Shown: positions 41,818 to 53,576 of the stretch, one piece after another | Layout of the letters: every line of letters starts with the position of its first letter | Position numbering within the stretch: the first letter of the stretch is position 1 | NCBI GenBank assembly: GCA_009823505.1 | Contig: VZQC01005577.1 | Location: forward strand, 751,950-815,949 | DNA from: Rhizomys pruinosus | Lineage: Eukaryota > Chordata > Mammalia > Rodentia > Spalacidae | Direction: 5' to 3' | DNA length: 64,000 bases | The notes under the pieces: model-generated | Seen by the model: only the letters and a program-made list of their open reading frames with translations | Databases searched by the model: none | Told to the model about the DNA's origin: nothing | Made by a program: the position numbers and the translations under genes

Positions 41818-41986
41818 ATTTGTTTTCGGGTTTTTTTTTTTTTTTTTTTTTTGAGACCGGGTCCTCCCTTGTACCCAGCTGCCTGGAACTCACTCTATAG
41901 TACCAGGCTGCCTTGAACCACAAAGATCGCCTGCCGCTCGCATCCCAGCTGCTAGGATTAAAGGCATGTGCCACCACGCCTGGCTT
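41818..41986 (-). repeat. B1 SINE, error-laden
   Basis: ttttgagaccgggtcctccc to caccacgcctggc, with several dropped single bases. Confidence 0.9.
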
Positions 41987-42026
41987 ACTTGTGACAATTT
42001 TAATACAATCTGTTTTTAAACAAGGG

Positions 42027-42360
42027 AGACTAGAGGGATGACTCAGTGGTTATAGGTATTTGCTGCTCTTCAGAGGACCTGGGTTTGGTTTCTAGAACCT
42101 GTCAGATGGCTGGCAACTACCAGTGGATACAATGCTCTCTTCCAGCCTCCCTGGGCACATACATACATACATACATACATACATACATACATACATTTTT
42201 TTTTTTTGGTCTTTTCCAGACAGGGTCTCCCTGTAGCTCCAGCTGTCCTGGAACTCACTCTGTAGACCAGGCTGGCCTTGAACTCACAAAGATCCGCCTG
42301 CCTCTGCCTCCCAACTGCTAGGATTAAAGGCATGCGCCACCACGCCTGGCCATACATACA
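42027..42360 (+). repeat. B3 SINE with (atac)n, split by a reverse B1
   Basis: gggagactagagggatgact to cctccctgggcac and (atac)n; reverse B1 at 42197-42347 sits inside the atac tract. Confidence 0.85.
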
Positions 42361-42498
42361 TATTTTTTAACATAGGTGTGCAGTGGTGTATGGTGCTTGT
42401 GTAGTGTACAGAAAGCTTCTGGTTTAACCCCCAGCACTACAAACAAAAAGGATCAATGGCACCAAGAACAACTTGGGATACATAATGTGCAAACTTAC

Positions 42499-42581
42499 CT
42501 TTCCATATTTCTTCTTTTTGCTCTGCGAAGAGCTATTATGTCATGTTTTGCAAGCATTTCTAAGGAAAATGGATCAATGCC
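42499..42581 (-). pseudogene. Cct6b: Cct6b exon ~8, intact in itself
   Basis: 83 nt, phase 0 in and phase 2 out. It reads [20 protein letters not shown] followed by AKRRNMER. The acceptor is ttgattgcag and the donor GTAAGT matches consensus. It belongs to the apical to intermediate transition of the zeta subunit; family sequence is GIDPFSLDSLAKHGIVALRR. No stop or frameshift. It lies 19.4 kb from the preceding exon because of L1 and ERV insertions. Confidence 0.92.
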
Positions 42582-42689
42582 CTGCAATCAAATTAACATT
42601 AAAGTCAGAAACAAATGCTTTGGTTTTGCTGTGCTGGTTACATCCATGCTATGAGAAGTCCTCTACCACTGAGCTACACTCTTAGCCTT

Positions 42690-43800
42690 AAAATTTTAAA
42701 CCATATTTCTCACACTTTTTGGACTCAACACACTTTGCATTCTTAGAAATTAAGGAGAATCATAATCTATGGGTAGAGCAATAAATGATTAGGAATTAGT
42801 TTAATACTATGTCTATTTACCAGAATAATAGCAGGTTCTCCCCTACAGCCTACAACCTGCCTAACTACAGACTCAAACTTGATAACAGCATCAGGCATGG
42901 GTTCCATCATGTGGATTACCCTGAAATTCAATAAGAAAGTGAATAGTTATTCTTTTATTTGTGGGGAGGCATTGAGACAGGGTCTCCCTGTAGCCTCAGT
43001 TGTCCTGGAACTCACTCTGTAGACCAGGCTGGCCTTGAACTCACAAAGATCTGCCTGCCTCTGCCTCCCAATTGCTTGTATTAAAGGCATAGGCCACCAG
43101 GCTGGCTGAATCCGGATGAATAGTTATTCTTATAACATTGTATCACTACTATAGCAGTGTGAGTTTCTTGCCAGGCCAATAATTAATGTTGCTTGCAGGA
43201 TTCACAGATGAGTAAGATTAACAATTGAGAACTCTTCTTTTGGTAATCAACACAGAATCCAAACTGGTCAATGTATAGAGAATAAGAGATTGTGGAGTAC
43301 TCAGCCTTACATGGGACATCTACCTTACACCCTTCCTGCAAAGGTTCAGAGAGCATCACAGACAAGGGAATAAATGACTAGAACAAACTGTTTTCTGGAC
43401 TCTGTTGTTGGGCAGTTGTGCGTATGAACTCACAGAGACTGTGACAGCATGCACAAGACCTGTGCAAGCTCAAACAAAATCCAAGCATGGATGGGGAGGT
43501 GGGCATGAAGCCTCACCCCTACCTGAGGAGCTACTGGCAATTAACAGCTGCTGGGGAAGGGAGAGTTGGTTATCTTTCAGAGTATTACACTCCCCATAGG
43601 CTGAACATGCTCCAGGAGGTAGCCCCACACCCAAGAGTATTTGGGGAACACAAACTGAACTCATGGTCTTTTAAAACAACACCAAAAAGTTGGGAGAGGT
43701 AGGGAGTGGGGGGAAGATCTGAGAAGACATGGGGGAGGGAGTTGAATTTTATAAAAATACATTGAATCAAATTCTCAAAGGATCAATTAAAATATTTTTC
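42690..43800 (+). mobile_element. L1 3'UTR (Lx-like), with a reverse B1
   Basis: ctgtgacagcatgcacaaga, ctgaggagctactggcaatt, aaagttgggagaggtaggga and the A-rich end at 43800 are typical of rodent L1 3'UTRs. The part from 42740 to 43330 is also L1. B1 at 42956-43117 lies between copies of tgaatagttattctt. Confidence 0.75.
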
Positions 43801-44009
43801 CACATTCCTTTGATCTTATATTACCCTAAAGTATACATACATATCCTTCATCCATATACCAAAACTTCCTAACTCTGAAAATAAATGGTAGCTTAGTTCT
43901 AGAACCCGTTAAAGGATTCACAATATAAGAGCACAGTTGTTTTCAGATCACATTAACATTGCTAAGTTTGCCTTACAACTAGGTAATTAATTAAAATATT
44001 ATTTTAAAA
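43801..44009. other. Unidentified intron sequence
   Basis: A segment atataccaaaacttcctaac ... ctctgaaaataaatggtag resembles 25295-25360 at low identity; probably two fragments of one old repeat. Confidence 0.35.
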
Positions 44010-44229
44010 TATTTATTAAATTTATTTTCATTTTATGGGTATGAGTATATTGCCTGCACAAATGTAAGTGCACCTGTGTCATCCAGTTGCCTAGAGAGGT
44101 CAGAAGAGGGCATCAGATCCCCTGGAACTGCCATTATAGATATTTGTTTCCACCATGTGGGTACTGAGAACACAACTTGGGTCCTCTGTAGCCAGTGCTC
44201 TTAACTGCTGAGCCATCTCTTTCCAGCCC
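44010..44229 (-). repeat. B2 SINE
   Basis: tattttcattttatgggtat to ctgagccatctctttccagcc, immediately left of the provirus. Confidence 0.9.
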
Positions 44230-44237
44230 TTAAAAAT

Positions 44238-44547
44238 TGTAGTAGCCAGTATGCTGAGAATTACGCATGCGCAGAACTTGTCCCTCATTAACCTAACTGG
44301 CCCTAGGCAGGCGAGACCATACAAGCAGCGTTGCAGACCTGGGCCAATCTCAAGGAGACAAGAGGAGAGTTGGAAGGTGAACAGTACGTAAACTCTAACC
44401 CTGCCCCCAATAAACGAATCTGAGACAGCTCACCCTCTGTCTGCATTCACCCAATTCCCAGGGTCTGTGTCTTGACTCTGTGCCTCTCACCCTTTCCTTC
44501 ACAGTCAGACCCCGAAATTCCCCAGCAGGCCTGGGGGATTGTCTACA
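44238..44547 (+). repeat. 5' LTR, 310 bp
   Basis: Begins tgtagtagccagtatgctga and ends gattgtctaca (TG...CA). It contains ccaataaacgaatc with AATAAA at 44409-44414. Confidence 0.82.
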
Positions 44548-44549
44548 TC

Positions 44550-44564
44550 TGGTGCCCAATGTGG
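44550..44564 (+). promoter_or_regulatory. Primer binding site, tRNA-Lys type
   Basis: tggtgcccaatgtgg, two changes from the Lys PBS tggcgcccaacgtgg of class II retroviruses, two bases after the LTR. Confidence 0.75.
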
Positions 44565-44629
44565 ATTTTTGACACCACCCCCGCCACCCTCCACCCCCAG
44601 TGCTGGCAAGGCACCCCCTTCCTTGATCG

Positions 44630-44635
44630 GTGAGT
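44630..44635 (+). other. Candidate retroviral splice donor
   Basis: cttgatcg|gtgagtagg fits the donor consensus and lies in the leader, 80 bases past the primer binding site. Confidence 0.5.
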
Positions 44636-47600
44636 AGGCCCCCTTCTGTGTTCTTTGTTTTTCGGCCATGTGCTAGGGTGAGCACCCATCTACCCCTCCC
44701 CATAGACCCCTCTCCTCCCTTACCATTTCCTGCCCTCATGGATATATTCCTCCCCACATTCAGGAACCATGGACCCTAAAGGCTCTCCCCCAGACCTTGG
44801 CCTTAAAATGAAATCCCGGGACTTGGATTCATTTGGGAGGAGGCCATTTGCATAGCCTCTCCTCGCCATAATTGCAAGGCTTAAGGGCTCCTCGGCGGAG
44901 GATGTTCTGCATGAGCATAACTCAGCCTGCCACTAGAACACCGACAAGTTGGCCCTGCCCTGTGTCCCTGACTTTCACCAGGACGAGGAAGGTTCTCCCC
45001 CCATTCTAAGCCCCCAAACTCCCTTCAGCTGCCCCTGCTAGGGATACTCCTTCACCCCCCACCAAGATACCCTTGGAGGGGGGGCCAGGAAGCTCTCTCC
45101 CACTGGAGGGACTAGAGACATCTCGTTAGGCTGCCTGTGTCTTTTGGGTAAGAAAGAGCTCAATTCTTTTCTTTTCTTTTTTACTTTCATTTTGGTTTTG
45201 TTTAAACTCAAGTTTCTGGTCTGGGGTGCTTGGTTAGGAGAAATTGGATGTAGTATTGCTCCTTGAACGTGGAGATTGGGGATGCCCTAACTCTCCACTG
45301 GTAAAATGTGAACATGGGGTTCACCTCAGTGATTTGGAATCCGGGCAAGGGATCTAGATTTTTGGTTCCGAGACCAACAGGGCATCGGCTCCCTGTGCAC
45401 AGCGTTTCCTCTCTTCATCGACTGTCTTGTGTTTATGGTAACTGTTCTTCCGTGTGTCAAAGTGTGCGCCTAAGGTTTTTTGTTTTGCTTTGTTTTTGTT
45501 TGCGTCTAAATTTTTATGTGTGTTTGTAAATCAGTAATTATAATTGTCTCATGTTGGTTCTGTCAAACAAAGTGGCCACTTCAAGTTTCAATCCTTTTAA
45601 GTGCACAGAATCATTCATTTTGGCATGCCAGACTAGATATGCACGTGCAAACTTAAAAAATTTATATTTAAAAATGCATTTAAAGGCCTAAAATTTGGTT
45701 CATATCTGCTTTCAAAAGGGATTGTGTGAGGTAACTTGCTTGCTTTGGAGTTATCTACCCCTTTTTTGAGACTTCTGCAGGCCAGATTCTCTGGGTGGAT
45801 GTATCCCTGATTTAACATTAACTAGCCTTCTGGACTGGGAATGAATTCTTGGACTGGGTGTGGTGGCACACACCTTTAATCCCAGTCCTTCCGAGGCTGA
45901 GGCAGGCAGTTCTTTGTGAGCTCAAGGTCAGCCCATCTGGTCTCCACCCAGCTGCTAAGCTTATCTCAAAAGACCAGAAATAATCAGCCTCTTACTAGCT
46001 AGTAAAATTTATATCAGCAGTTAGTCAGAAATCCTGGTCTGGCTTGGGAGGAGGTCTTTAGAGCTTGGGGAATTCTTGAGCTCTCTGGAGTGCCCATGTG
46101 GCAACCTTTCCCTCTCTGCTAGAGACCAATCTTGGGGTCTGGCACCTGGATCAGTGGGGTGCTGCATGGCTTCCAGGGGCTCTTGCCTCCAAGGGGTGAA
46201 GGAGAGCAGTCTGGAGCAGCTTTTAATCCTAGCACTTGGGAGGAGAGGCAGGCAGATCTTTGTGAGTTCAAAGCCAGCCTGATCTCCAGGACAGCCAGAG
46301 CTACAGAGAGACCCTGTCTCAAAAAAGACAAAAAACAAAAAATTATTGTGATCACTTTAAGATGATAGAGCAGCCCTCTTGCCCCGGGCTCCTGATGTTT
46401 TGAATGTGTGTGTTTGAGTGTTTCTAAACTATGGAACCTCAGTTCAGCTTATGGATAAGAACCTATTTGGAGGTTGAAAGTGCCATAAGCCCTCGTACTT
46501 AGTAAAATCTTATTCTGACATGCCTAATCAGAAATATAAATATTTTAGTGGTATAACTTGGGTACTCTAAAAAAAATCTTTCCAAATTCTCTTCCAGCAC
46601 TTGGGAGACAAAGGCATGTGGATATTTTGGTCTGGTTTGGGTGGAGAACTAATACCAGAATGGCCTGGGCCAGCCCTATTTCTTGCCTCCAGGGTGGGAG
46701 AGCTGCCCCTCCTGGGGTAGCTAATGGGCTTTATTGTGTTTCCTGTCTTCCCCTCCCCCTAGGAAGCAAACATACCTCCCTGGGTTTGAACTGGTGTCCT
46801 GCTGGTCTGGCCACTCCTGGAAGTTCCCAGCCCAGTGTGGTGGGTCACACCTCTAATCCTAGCATGCATTTAATCCTAGCACAGCCAAGGTTTCTAGGTG
46901 TAGAGATAATTACTGTAGAATTTCTGAGTCAGAAACAAATAACTGACCCAATTTAATCCTAAATTAAAAATAGGAAAATTTACCTCACAGCAGACGACCT
47001 CAGTGCTGTATAAATTGTGAAGATTAAAGTGTTGTTATGTTGACTGTTATAAACTTAAGAGTCATCTTTTACTCTGATTTAAGTTTTCATCTCTAATTTA
47101 GAGTTTTCATCAATGTGCTGAAGTTTTGGGTTTGAAACTAGTTAAACATAATTGTTTTATGGAGCTGTTTAAATGAATAGGCTTGCATCTAATGCTAATG
47201 ATTTACTTGATATCAAGTTGATTCACAAGTAAACTGTTATGTGAACTAAAACTGTTAAACATTCCTTTTTTATTATTCTTAGGAGATTCACTGGTTTCTT
47301 TAGATAAGCAAAAAGTACCTCTTCTTAAAAGTGCACTTTGCAGACGTTTCACTCCTTTTCCATTGAGTTTGAGTTAGGAGCTGTTACCTTGTAGCAGATC
47401 AGTATTAATATCTAGTTGGTTACAGAGGCTGACCATGAGGCTCTCCATGTGGATGCTGATCACACTGATTGATGGAGAAGGTATCTTTGTGGCATTGAGG
47501 TGGCAACCTCAGAGACATTTAAAGACTGAATTGAATTTTAAGCTAATGTGAAATCCTGACAGAGAACATTTTATTTTTATTTTTGTTCTACAAAAGAACG

Positions 47601-47636
47601 TTTGCTTCAGGGTTAATACCTATGTATTAAAAAACC
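44636..47636 (+). mobile_element. ERV leader and interior, non-coding
   Basis: No frame over about 130 codons; those seen include SINE parts. B1 copies at 45851-45972 and 46215-46342 and a B1 fragment at 46825-46880. The rest is not assignable to a retroviral gene. Confidence 0.5.
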
Positions 47637-48245
47637 AGGGCTGCAGAGATGGCCTAGTGGTTAAGAGCACCGACTGCTCTTACAGAGGACCTGGGTTTGA
47701 TCCCCAGCACCCACATATCGGCTAAGAACCGTCTTTAACTCCAGTTCCAAGGGGAATCCGAGACCCTTTTCTGACCTCTGTGGCATTGCATGACACGGGT
47801 GCACCAACCTATATGCAGACAGTACATTCATACACATAAAATAAATAAATAATTAAAAATTTAAAAAAGAAAGCCATATACTCCCAGATGGGAATTTTCC
47901 TTGTGGAGATTTTGAATGAGAAATGTTCCCCAAAGACTCAGATATTTGCACACTTGATCCACAGTTGTTGCACTATTTGGGAAGGTTTAGGAGGTGCCCC
48001 TTGCTGGAACAAGTGTGTCACAGGGTCAGGCTTGAGTGTGTAAAGCCTCGCCTTGCTTCTGTTTCACTCTGCTTTGTATTGTGATTTCTTGGCTACCTGC
48101 TCCTGCACCATGTCTGCCACCTGCTGCATGGTGAACTTTTATTCCTCCGGAACTGAAAGCCATAATAAATACTTTCTTCTTTCATAAGTCACTTTGGGTC
48201 ATAGTAGTTTATCATAGCAACAAAAAAAAGTAGCTCAGACACTCC
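47637..48245 (+). repeat. B2 SINE and URR1-like element inside the ERV
   Basis: B2 47637-47868. URR1-like 47895-48245 with ctccggaactgaaagccata and atcatagcaacaaaaaaaag. Confidence 0.7.
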
Positions 48246-48396
48246 CACAAATAATCTATTTATTGCAATCCAATGAAAAGTACCAGTGTAATGTTAAAAG
48301 ATTCTGTTTAGTTGTTGTGTTTATGGGATGTGTATGTGTGCAGACACAGATGTACTGTGACATGGCTGGAGGTCAGAGGACAACTTTGCGGAGTTG

Positions 48397-48503
48397 GTTC
48401 TCTTCTTCCACTATGATTGCAGCTAGTTCAGTCAATAGAGTGCTTGCTGTACAAACCTGATAACCGGAGTTAAATTCCTGCAATCATAGTGGAAGAAGAG
48501 AAC
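48397..48503. repeat. Perfect inverted repeat, 25-bp arms, 57-bp loop
   Basis: gttctcttcttccactatga plus ttgca (48397-48421) recurs as its exact reverse complement at 48479-48503. The left arm is in a B3-like piece. Confidence 0.97.
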
Positions 48504-48831
48504 ATTTTAATAAATAAATGCCTTAAAAGTATTTAAAATATTCTTCCATATTCCAAAATGTAAAATGTAACATGACAGATTTTGTGTTTCTGACATTGTG
48601 TCTGTGAAGGAAGGGCAGACTTTAGGCCCTTCACAATCCGCTGTTGGAGGCCTGACAGGGCTACTTGAATCCTCATAGACATAGTCTTTGGCCCAGAAGG
48701 AAAGTTTAAAAAGTTGCTGTGTGAAGCTGTTTGTCATTGACCATTTGCATCCCTGCTATAAACCAAGTGGCATGGTTGTCTGGGCAGATATAGAGGGTGT
48801 TTAGTCCTGAGATGTTTGAAACTAAGAGCTC

Positions 48832-49010
48832 AATTTTTTTTTTTAATTTTTGAGGCAGGGTCTCCCTTTAGTCCTAGATGGCCTGGAGCTTGCTCTGTAG
48901 ACCACGCTGGCCTTGAACTTATAGAGATTCACCTGCCTCTGCCTCCTGAGTCTCCCGAATGCTGGGATTAAAGGCGTGCATCACCATGCCCAGCTGAGCT
49001 CAATTTTTAT
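48832..49010 (-). repeat. B1 SINE inside the ERV
   Basis: ttttgaggcagggtctccct to caccatgcccagct. Target gagctcaattttt on both sides. Confidence 0.93.
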
Positions 49011-49092
49011 TGAACATTTCTGTGATTTTTCAAACTATTGTATTTGAGATAACTGTCCCATCTCGTTACACAGGAAATAAATGTTAATTACT

Positions 49093-49562
49093 AGGGCTGG
49101 AGAGATGGCCTAGCAGTTAAGAGCGCTGACTGCTCTTGCAGAGGACCCAGGTTCGATCCCCAGCACCCACATGGTGGCTGAAAACAGTCTTTAACTCCAG
49201 TTCCAGGGGAGTCTGACACCCTCTTCTGACCTCTATGGCATTGCACGACATGGGTGCACAAACCTACATGTAGATAGTACATTCATACACATACGAAAAT
49301 TTAAAATAATAAAATAAATGTTACTTAGAAAATCTGCACAATTAAGGGATAATCTGTTTATGAATGTTATGTCTCATGGTATCAAAAAGGGATATAAAAA
49401 GTGAAAAAATGTTGCCAGGTATGGTGGCACAGGCCTTAAATCCTAGCACTTGGGAGGCAGAGGCAGGCAGATCTTTGTGAGTTCAATGCCAGCCTGGTCT
49501 ACAGAGTAAGTTCCAGGACAGCTGGGGCTACAGGGAGACCTGTCTCAAAAAAGACCAAAAAA
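49093..49562 (+). repeat. B2 SINE and B1 SINE inside the ERV
   Basis: B2 49093-49315 (ggggctggagagatggccta), B1 49410-49562 (gttgccaggtatggtggcac). Confidence 0.93.
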
Positions 49563-51441
49563 AGTGAGAAAATGTTAAAAAGATATTTTTAATAAGGATT
49601 TATGTGAAGATGATGAAAAAAGTCTGAGGAGATTTGTTGTGACAGGTAAAAAGGACACTATATAAATAAGCTTAAATTTGTAAGGTTCAGTCAACTAGTT
49701 CAAGAATAGAAATGTATAACTAGTCAAGGTTTGTTTAAGAGTGTTCAGTTTTTGTCCAACCTTTATATGCATATCACATGGCACTTCAAGGTTTAGTAAA
49801 ATGATAAGATACCTGTATTAAGTTAAATTGGTATAAACACTCAAGCTAGTTTACTAGTAGCCTAAATAGGATTGTGAATATACAGAGTTGTTAATTTTCA
49901 GTCCTCTCCTGGCTTGAACCTGACTCCCTGTTACAGGTTTGGATTAAATGGGCACAGGCAAATGGTGGATTACCTATGGCTACTGAAAAATGTACTTTAT
50001 GTTTCTTGCAAGAGTTGCTTTTGATATTTCCCTTGACCTAACCAGATAATTTGGCTCAAAAAGCTGGATTCTATCTTCCTAAACAATCTGCATGCAGTCC
50101 AGAAGAAGACAATTTGGATGGGCTTGGTAATCCTTATCAGTTTGTTTCCTGTCTTCTGGTATGTATTACAACTCCTGTCTTTCTGGGAAAACTATAAATC
50201 AGGATAAAGGGTCTGAAAAAGAAAAAGATTGTTCCCATTTGTAGTAATTATAGTGAACAGTTTTACATTTAAAATAAGCCTGAAATTGTTTAATTCAATC
50301 TTGCAGGTTATGCCTGCTTAACATATGGTGTTAAGTCCCTCCTCCAGTCAGTATTATACAAGGCTGCTTGAACTTTTGTCCAAGCCTTATCTAGAATATT
50401 ATACAGTAATTAAAGGTGTTAGGCTGGTGTAACTTAGCCTTTCTGGATGGATAACCAACATACATAATGCCCGTACCAATTTGGCTGAAAACAAAAGTTG
50501 GTTAATCTGGGCTAACTGTATGGACCAAGAGAAAAGTATAACCAAATGAAAAGTAACCATTATATTTCCCTTAAAGTCTGAGAGATTGTGCCTCCAAACA
50601 CTAGATTTTAAGTCATTTAAAGTCATATGAGATTTGTTGTTACCAAATAACAAAGTTTCTTCTATTTAAGCAACTACCTAAGGGAAAACTCACACCATGA
50701 CTACTGAAATTTCTTGGAAAGCAGATGCTGAGTCCAGACACTATGGACAAATGAACAAAAGAAGCTGCCCAATAATGGATGCTTCAGAACCCCTGGTTGA
50801 GAAATTCTAATGGACTTTTAAGTTGTTGTGGTTTTTTTTTTTTTTTAATTCACCCTGTTCCTCTCTTAGTTACCCACCTAGAAAATGTACCTGGATACTC
50901 TCACCTTCACAGGCACTAGTCAAGGATTTTTTTCTCTCTGTAACTATACTTTTTGGGGTCTTTTAGATAGATCCACTGAGCAGGGGTACCCCAGTTGCCA
51001 CCTGCTAAGCCCCTTTTCAGCATGGATGAAGTCAGAGTGGTCAGCACCCTGATTCCCTCTTGGCAACTAGGGTAACCTCCTCAGAGGGTAATGTGATAAA
51101 AGTAGGAGCTAAAAATTGGCTAGGCAGTTTAGGGTCAAGACCCCCCAAAGAGCCAGTTTCTTTCTCAGCTGAGAGCTGAGGACTTCCTGGATCTGCCAGT
51201 GGGCTTCTGGTTGCTCTGACTCGTGGCTCATACATCCTTAACTCACTTGTCAGATTTATTGACCAGTAGGTAAATTCCATTAAAATCATGGTGCTAAGGA
51301 CACAATACAACCCCCCTAGCAGAGATCATTCCATCTTGGAAGACACCAACTGTGGTTCACTCTTGTGAACTTCCTTCAACGATTTGAAGGCCACATATTG
51401 AGAGGGAGAGATAAGAAAACCCCAGGTTTTCCTCATTCTGC
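49563..51441 (+). mobile_element. ERV interior upstream of the env-like frame
   Basis: Multiple stops in all frames and no SINEs. It may contain decayed env surface-unit sequence, but I cannot align it to anything specific. Confidence 0.35.
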
Positions 51442-51864
51442 TTGACCCCTTACCAAGTCTTCAATATTACACATCTACATGGTGAACTTGGTGACATTAT
51501 TAAAAGTCCCTGGTCGCAACAGTTTACTAACTACACCTTGACCCTTGGTTCTCAAGTTGTCTCCTTTAACTCTATCCACCCCAAGGTCATAGCCTTTGAT
51601 ACTAGCTTTGTTTCACAGGTGTGGTCTAAGCTAAAGTCCATTTCTGACCCTGCTACGTTGGTCCCCTGGGGCGTCCTCTGCCTCCTGGCCCTGCTCTGCC
51701 TTTTTCTCTTCAGGCGTCTGTTTCACTTTGCCTGCAGCCAATGCCAGGTCCCCAAAACAATGGCCCAGGTCCTCTCAGCAATGGACAGTAGGAATTCGGC
51801 ATGCACCCCTCCTGATGAGGTGATTTGCATCTGGCTCTCATCCATCCACAATTCACAGGAATGA
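51442..51864 (+). pseudogene. ERV env-like 3' fragment (transmembrane subunit end)
   Basis: 140 codons, open, ending TGA. Residues 1-70 look like a membrane-proximal ectodomain with two N-glycosylation sites (N8, N30). Residues 73-90 are a hydrophobic membrane span followed by Arg-Arg, then a Cys-containing cytoplasmic tail. The position 200 bases before the 3' LTR is where a transmembrane envelope gene ends. The Met is internal, with no fusion peptide or surface unit in frame, so this is a remnant. The last ~45 residues may run past the original stop. Confidence 0.55.
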
Positions 51865-52061
51865 CCTTGTCTCTCCCCTCCGCGGTACTGCTCCTGGCCT
51901 CTTCCCTCCGTGGCTGGCCAGTCAAAGACGGGTAAGACTCTGCCAAACCAGGCCAACCTAAGACAGACGCAGTCAAATGTCGGAATGCCAGAGGTGGGGT
52001 CAACAAGGTTCAGACAGAGCACCTGAGCTCCCACTGGACCACTCCTCATGCAAAATTAAAT

Positions 52062-52142
52062 ACAAAGGGTGGAAATGTAGTAGCCAGTGTGCTGAGAATT
52101 ATGCATGCACAGAGCTTGTCCCTCATTGACCTAACCTGCCCT
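52062..52142 (+). repeat. Polypurine tract and truncated 3' LTR
   Basis: acaaagggtggaaa, then from 52076 tgtagtagccagtgtgctga through cctaacctgccct. Only the first 67 bases of the LTR remain before a reverse B1 fragment. Confidence 0.8.
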
Positions 52143-52143
52143 C

Positions 52144-52545
52144 CAGCCTCTGCCTCCCAAGTTAGTACTAAAGGTGTGTGCCACCACGCCTGACCAAAAA
52201 AAAAATGTTATTTTTAAGAATTAAGAAGAATCCAGCCACACATGGTGGTGTGCACTTTTAATCCCAGCACTTGGGAGGCAGAGGCAGGTCTCTGTGAAAT
52301 TAAGGCCAGTCTGGTCTACATAGTATGTTCCAGGCCAGCCTGTGGCTACAGAGAGACCCTGTCTCAAAAAGACTAAAAAAAAAAAAATTACGAAGAATCC
52401 AAGCTGCGCACAGTGGCATATATCTGTATGTAATCACTCAAGAGGCTGAAGCAAGGAAGATCAAAAGTTCCAGGCAAATCTAGACTACATAGCAAGTTCC
52501 ATGACAGGCTGAGTTATATAGAGAGGCTCTGTCTCAAAAACAAAC
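52144..52545. repeat. B1 fragments
   Basis: Reverse fragment 52144-52193, plus-strand B1 52230-52385, older plus-strand B1 52398-52540. Confidence 0.85.
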
Positions 52546-52551
52546 ATTCTG

Positions 52552-52605
52552 GGGCTGGAGCTATAGCTCAGATGTAGAACACTAGCATGAATGAGACAAT
52601 AAGGC
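52552..52605 (+). repeat. ID-like fragment
   Basis: ggggctggagctatagctca then a short diverged end. Confidence 0.5.
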
Positions 52606-52667
52606 AAAAGAAATCCAAATAGCTTTTGCTTATATAGTAAGTTGTATCTATATTAAATGATAAAAAT

Positions 52668-53148
52668 GGGCTGGAGAGATGGTCTAGTGGTTAAGAGCAC
52701 CGACTGCTCTTGCAGAGGATCCGGGTTTGATCCCCAGCACCCACATGGTGGCTGAGAACCGTCCGTAACTCCAATTCCAGGAGAACTACAGTTCCAGAGG
52801 AATCTGACACCCTCTTCTGACCTTCGCAGCACTGCATGACACAGGTGCACAAACCTACATGTAGACAGTACATTCATATAAATTAATTAATTAATTAAAA
52901 TTTTAAAAATTATAAAAACAAAAATGTTGTCATTTTAAATAATTACATTTTATTTACTTATTTTGTGTTCCTGTTTTCATGTAGATGGGTGCATGTGGAT
53001 GCATGCATGCCACTGCATGTGTGTGAGTCAGAGGACAACTTTCAAGAGCCAGTTCTCTCCTTCTGTCATATGGGTCCATGGGGATTAAACTCAGGTCATC
53101 AGGCTTGGCAGCAAGTACCTTTACCTGCTGAGCCATCTCACCAGCTCC
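52668..53148. repeat. B2 SINE (+) and B3 SINE (-)
   Basis: B2 52668-52915 (gggctggagagatggtctag). Reverse B3 52944-53148 (gtcagaggacaactttcaag to ctgagccatctcaccagctc). Confidence 0.9.
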
Positions 53149-53576
53149 TGTAGATCAGGGGGAAAAAATTAAACCACTTAAAGTAAAAACCAATTTGTGT
53201 TAAAAAAATGTTAATGAAATTTACTTTCCAAAATACATACATAAGAGTGATTTCCATCTCTAAACTCCTTTAATGTCTGTTTAAATGGACAACAGGTAGA
53301 TTCTCATCTCTTTTTCTGCATTTAATTTGGTATAATACAATGTTGTTTTGTTTTAAATATGTGAAGAAAATCTAGCCCCATATAGGTAGATAATAGAAAG
53401 TGAGGACCATTTTAATACTCTTGGTCCTTTCAGACAACTCTGGATATTCCTCTTTGATTCTACAAGGATAACAACACTCAACAAGTAGTAGTTTCTCAAA
53501 GATTCGTTTCAGTGTGGATTCTGAAACCATGTCAATGACCTTTCAGACTCTCTCACATTAAAATCCACTAATCTGG
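53149..53576. other. Unidentified intron sequence
   Basis: 430 bases with no repeat, splice-flanked exon or frame recognised. Confidence 0.4.

Larger units (their letters stand above)
44238..52142 (+). mobile_element. ERVK-like (class II) endogenous retrovirus, mostly non-coding
   Basis: 5' LTR, tRNA-Lys-type primer binding site, splice donor, about 7.5 kb interior, polypurine tract and a truncated 3' LTR. The two LTR starts agree at about 60 of 67 bases, so the insertion is not recent. No gag, protease or polymerase frame is seen; only an env-like frame near the 3' end. It resembles a non-autonomous class II element. It lies antisense to Cct6b and has collected B1s, B2s and a URR1-like repeat. 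Confidence 0.8.

Noticed and set aside
42807..42924. Minus-strand exon-like segment with good acceptor (ttgaatttcag) and GTAAAT donor, open in one frame (VIHMMEPMPDAVIKFESV...)
   Set aside because: It does not match the CCT6 sequence expected before GIDPF, and it lies within what reads as a rodent L1 3'UTR. The true preceding exon (ending INQK) is at 62.0 kb with matching phase.
43183..43365. Minus-strand frame with GFCVDYQK resembling CCT6 GFVVINQK
   Set aside because: No donor follows the Lys codon, upstream residues do not fit, and the sequence is L1 3'UTR. The true exon is found elsewhere.
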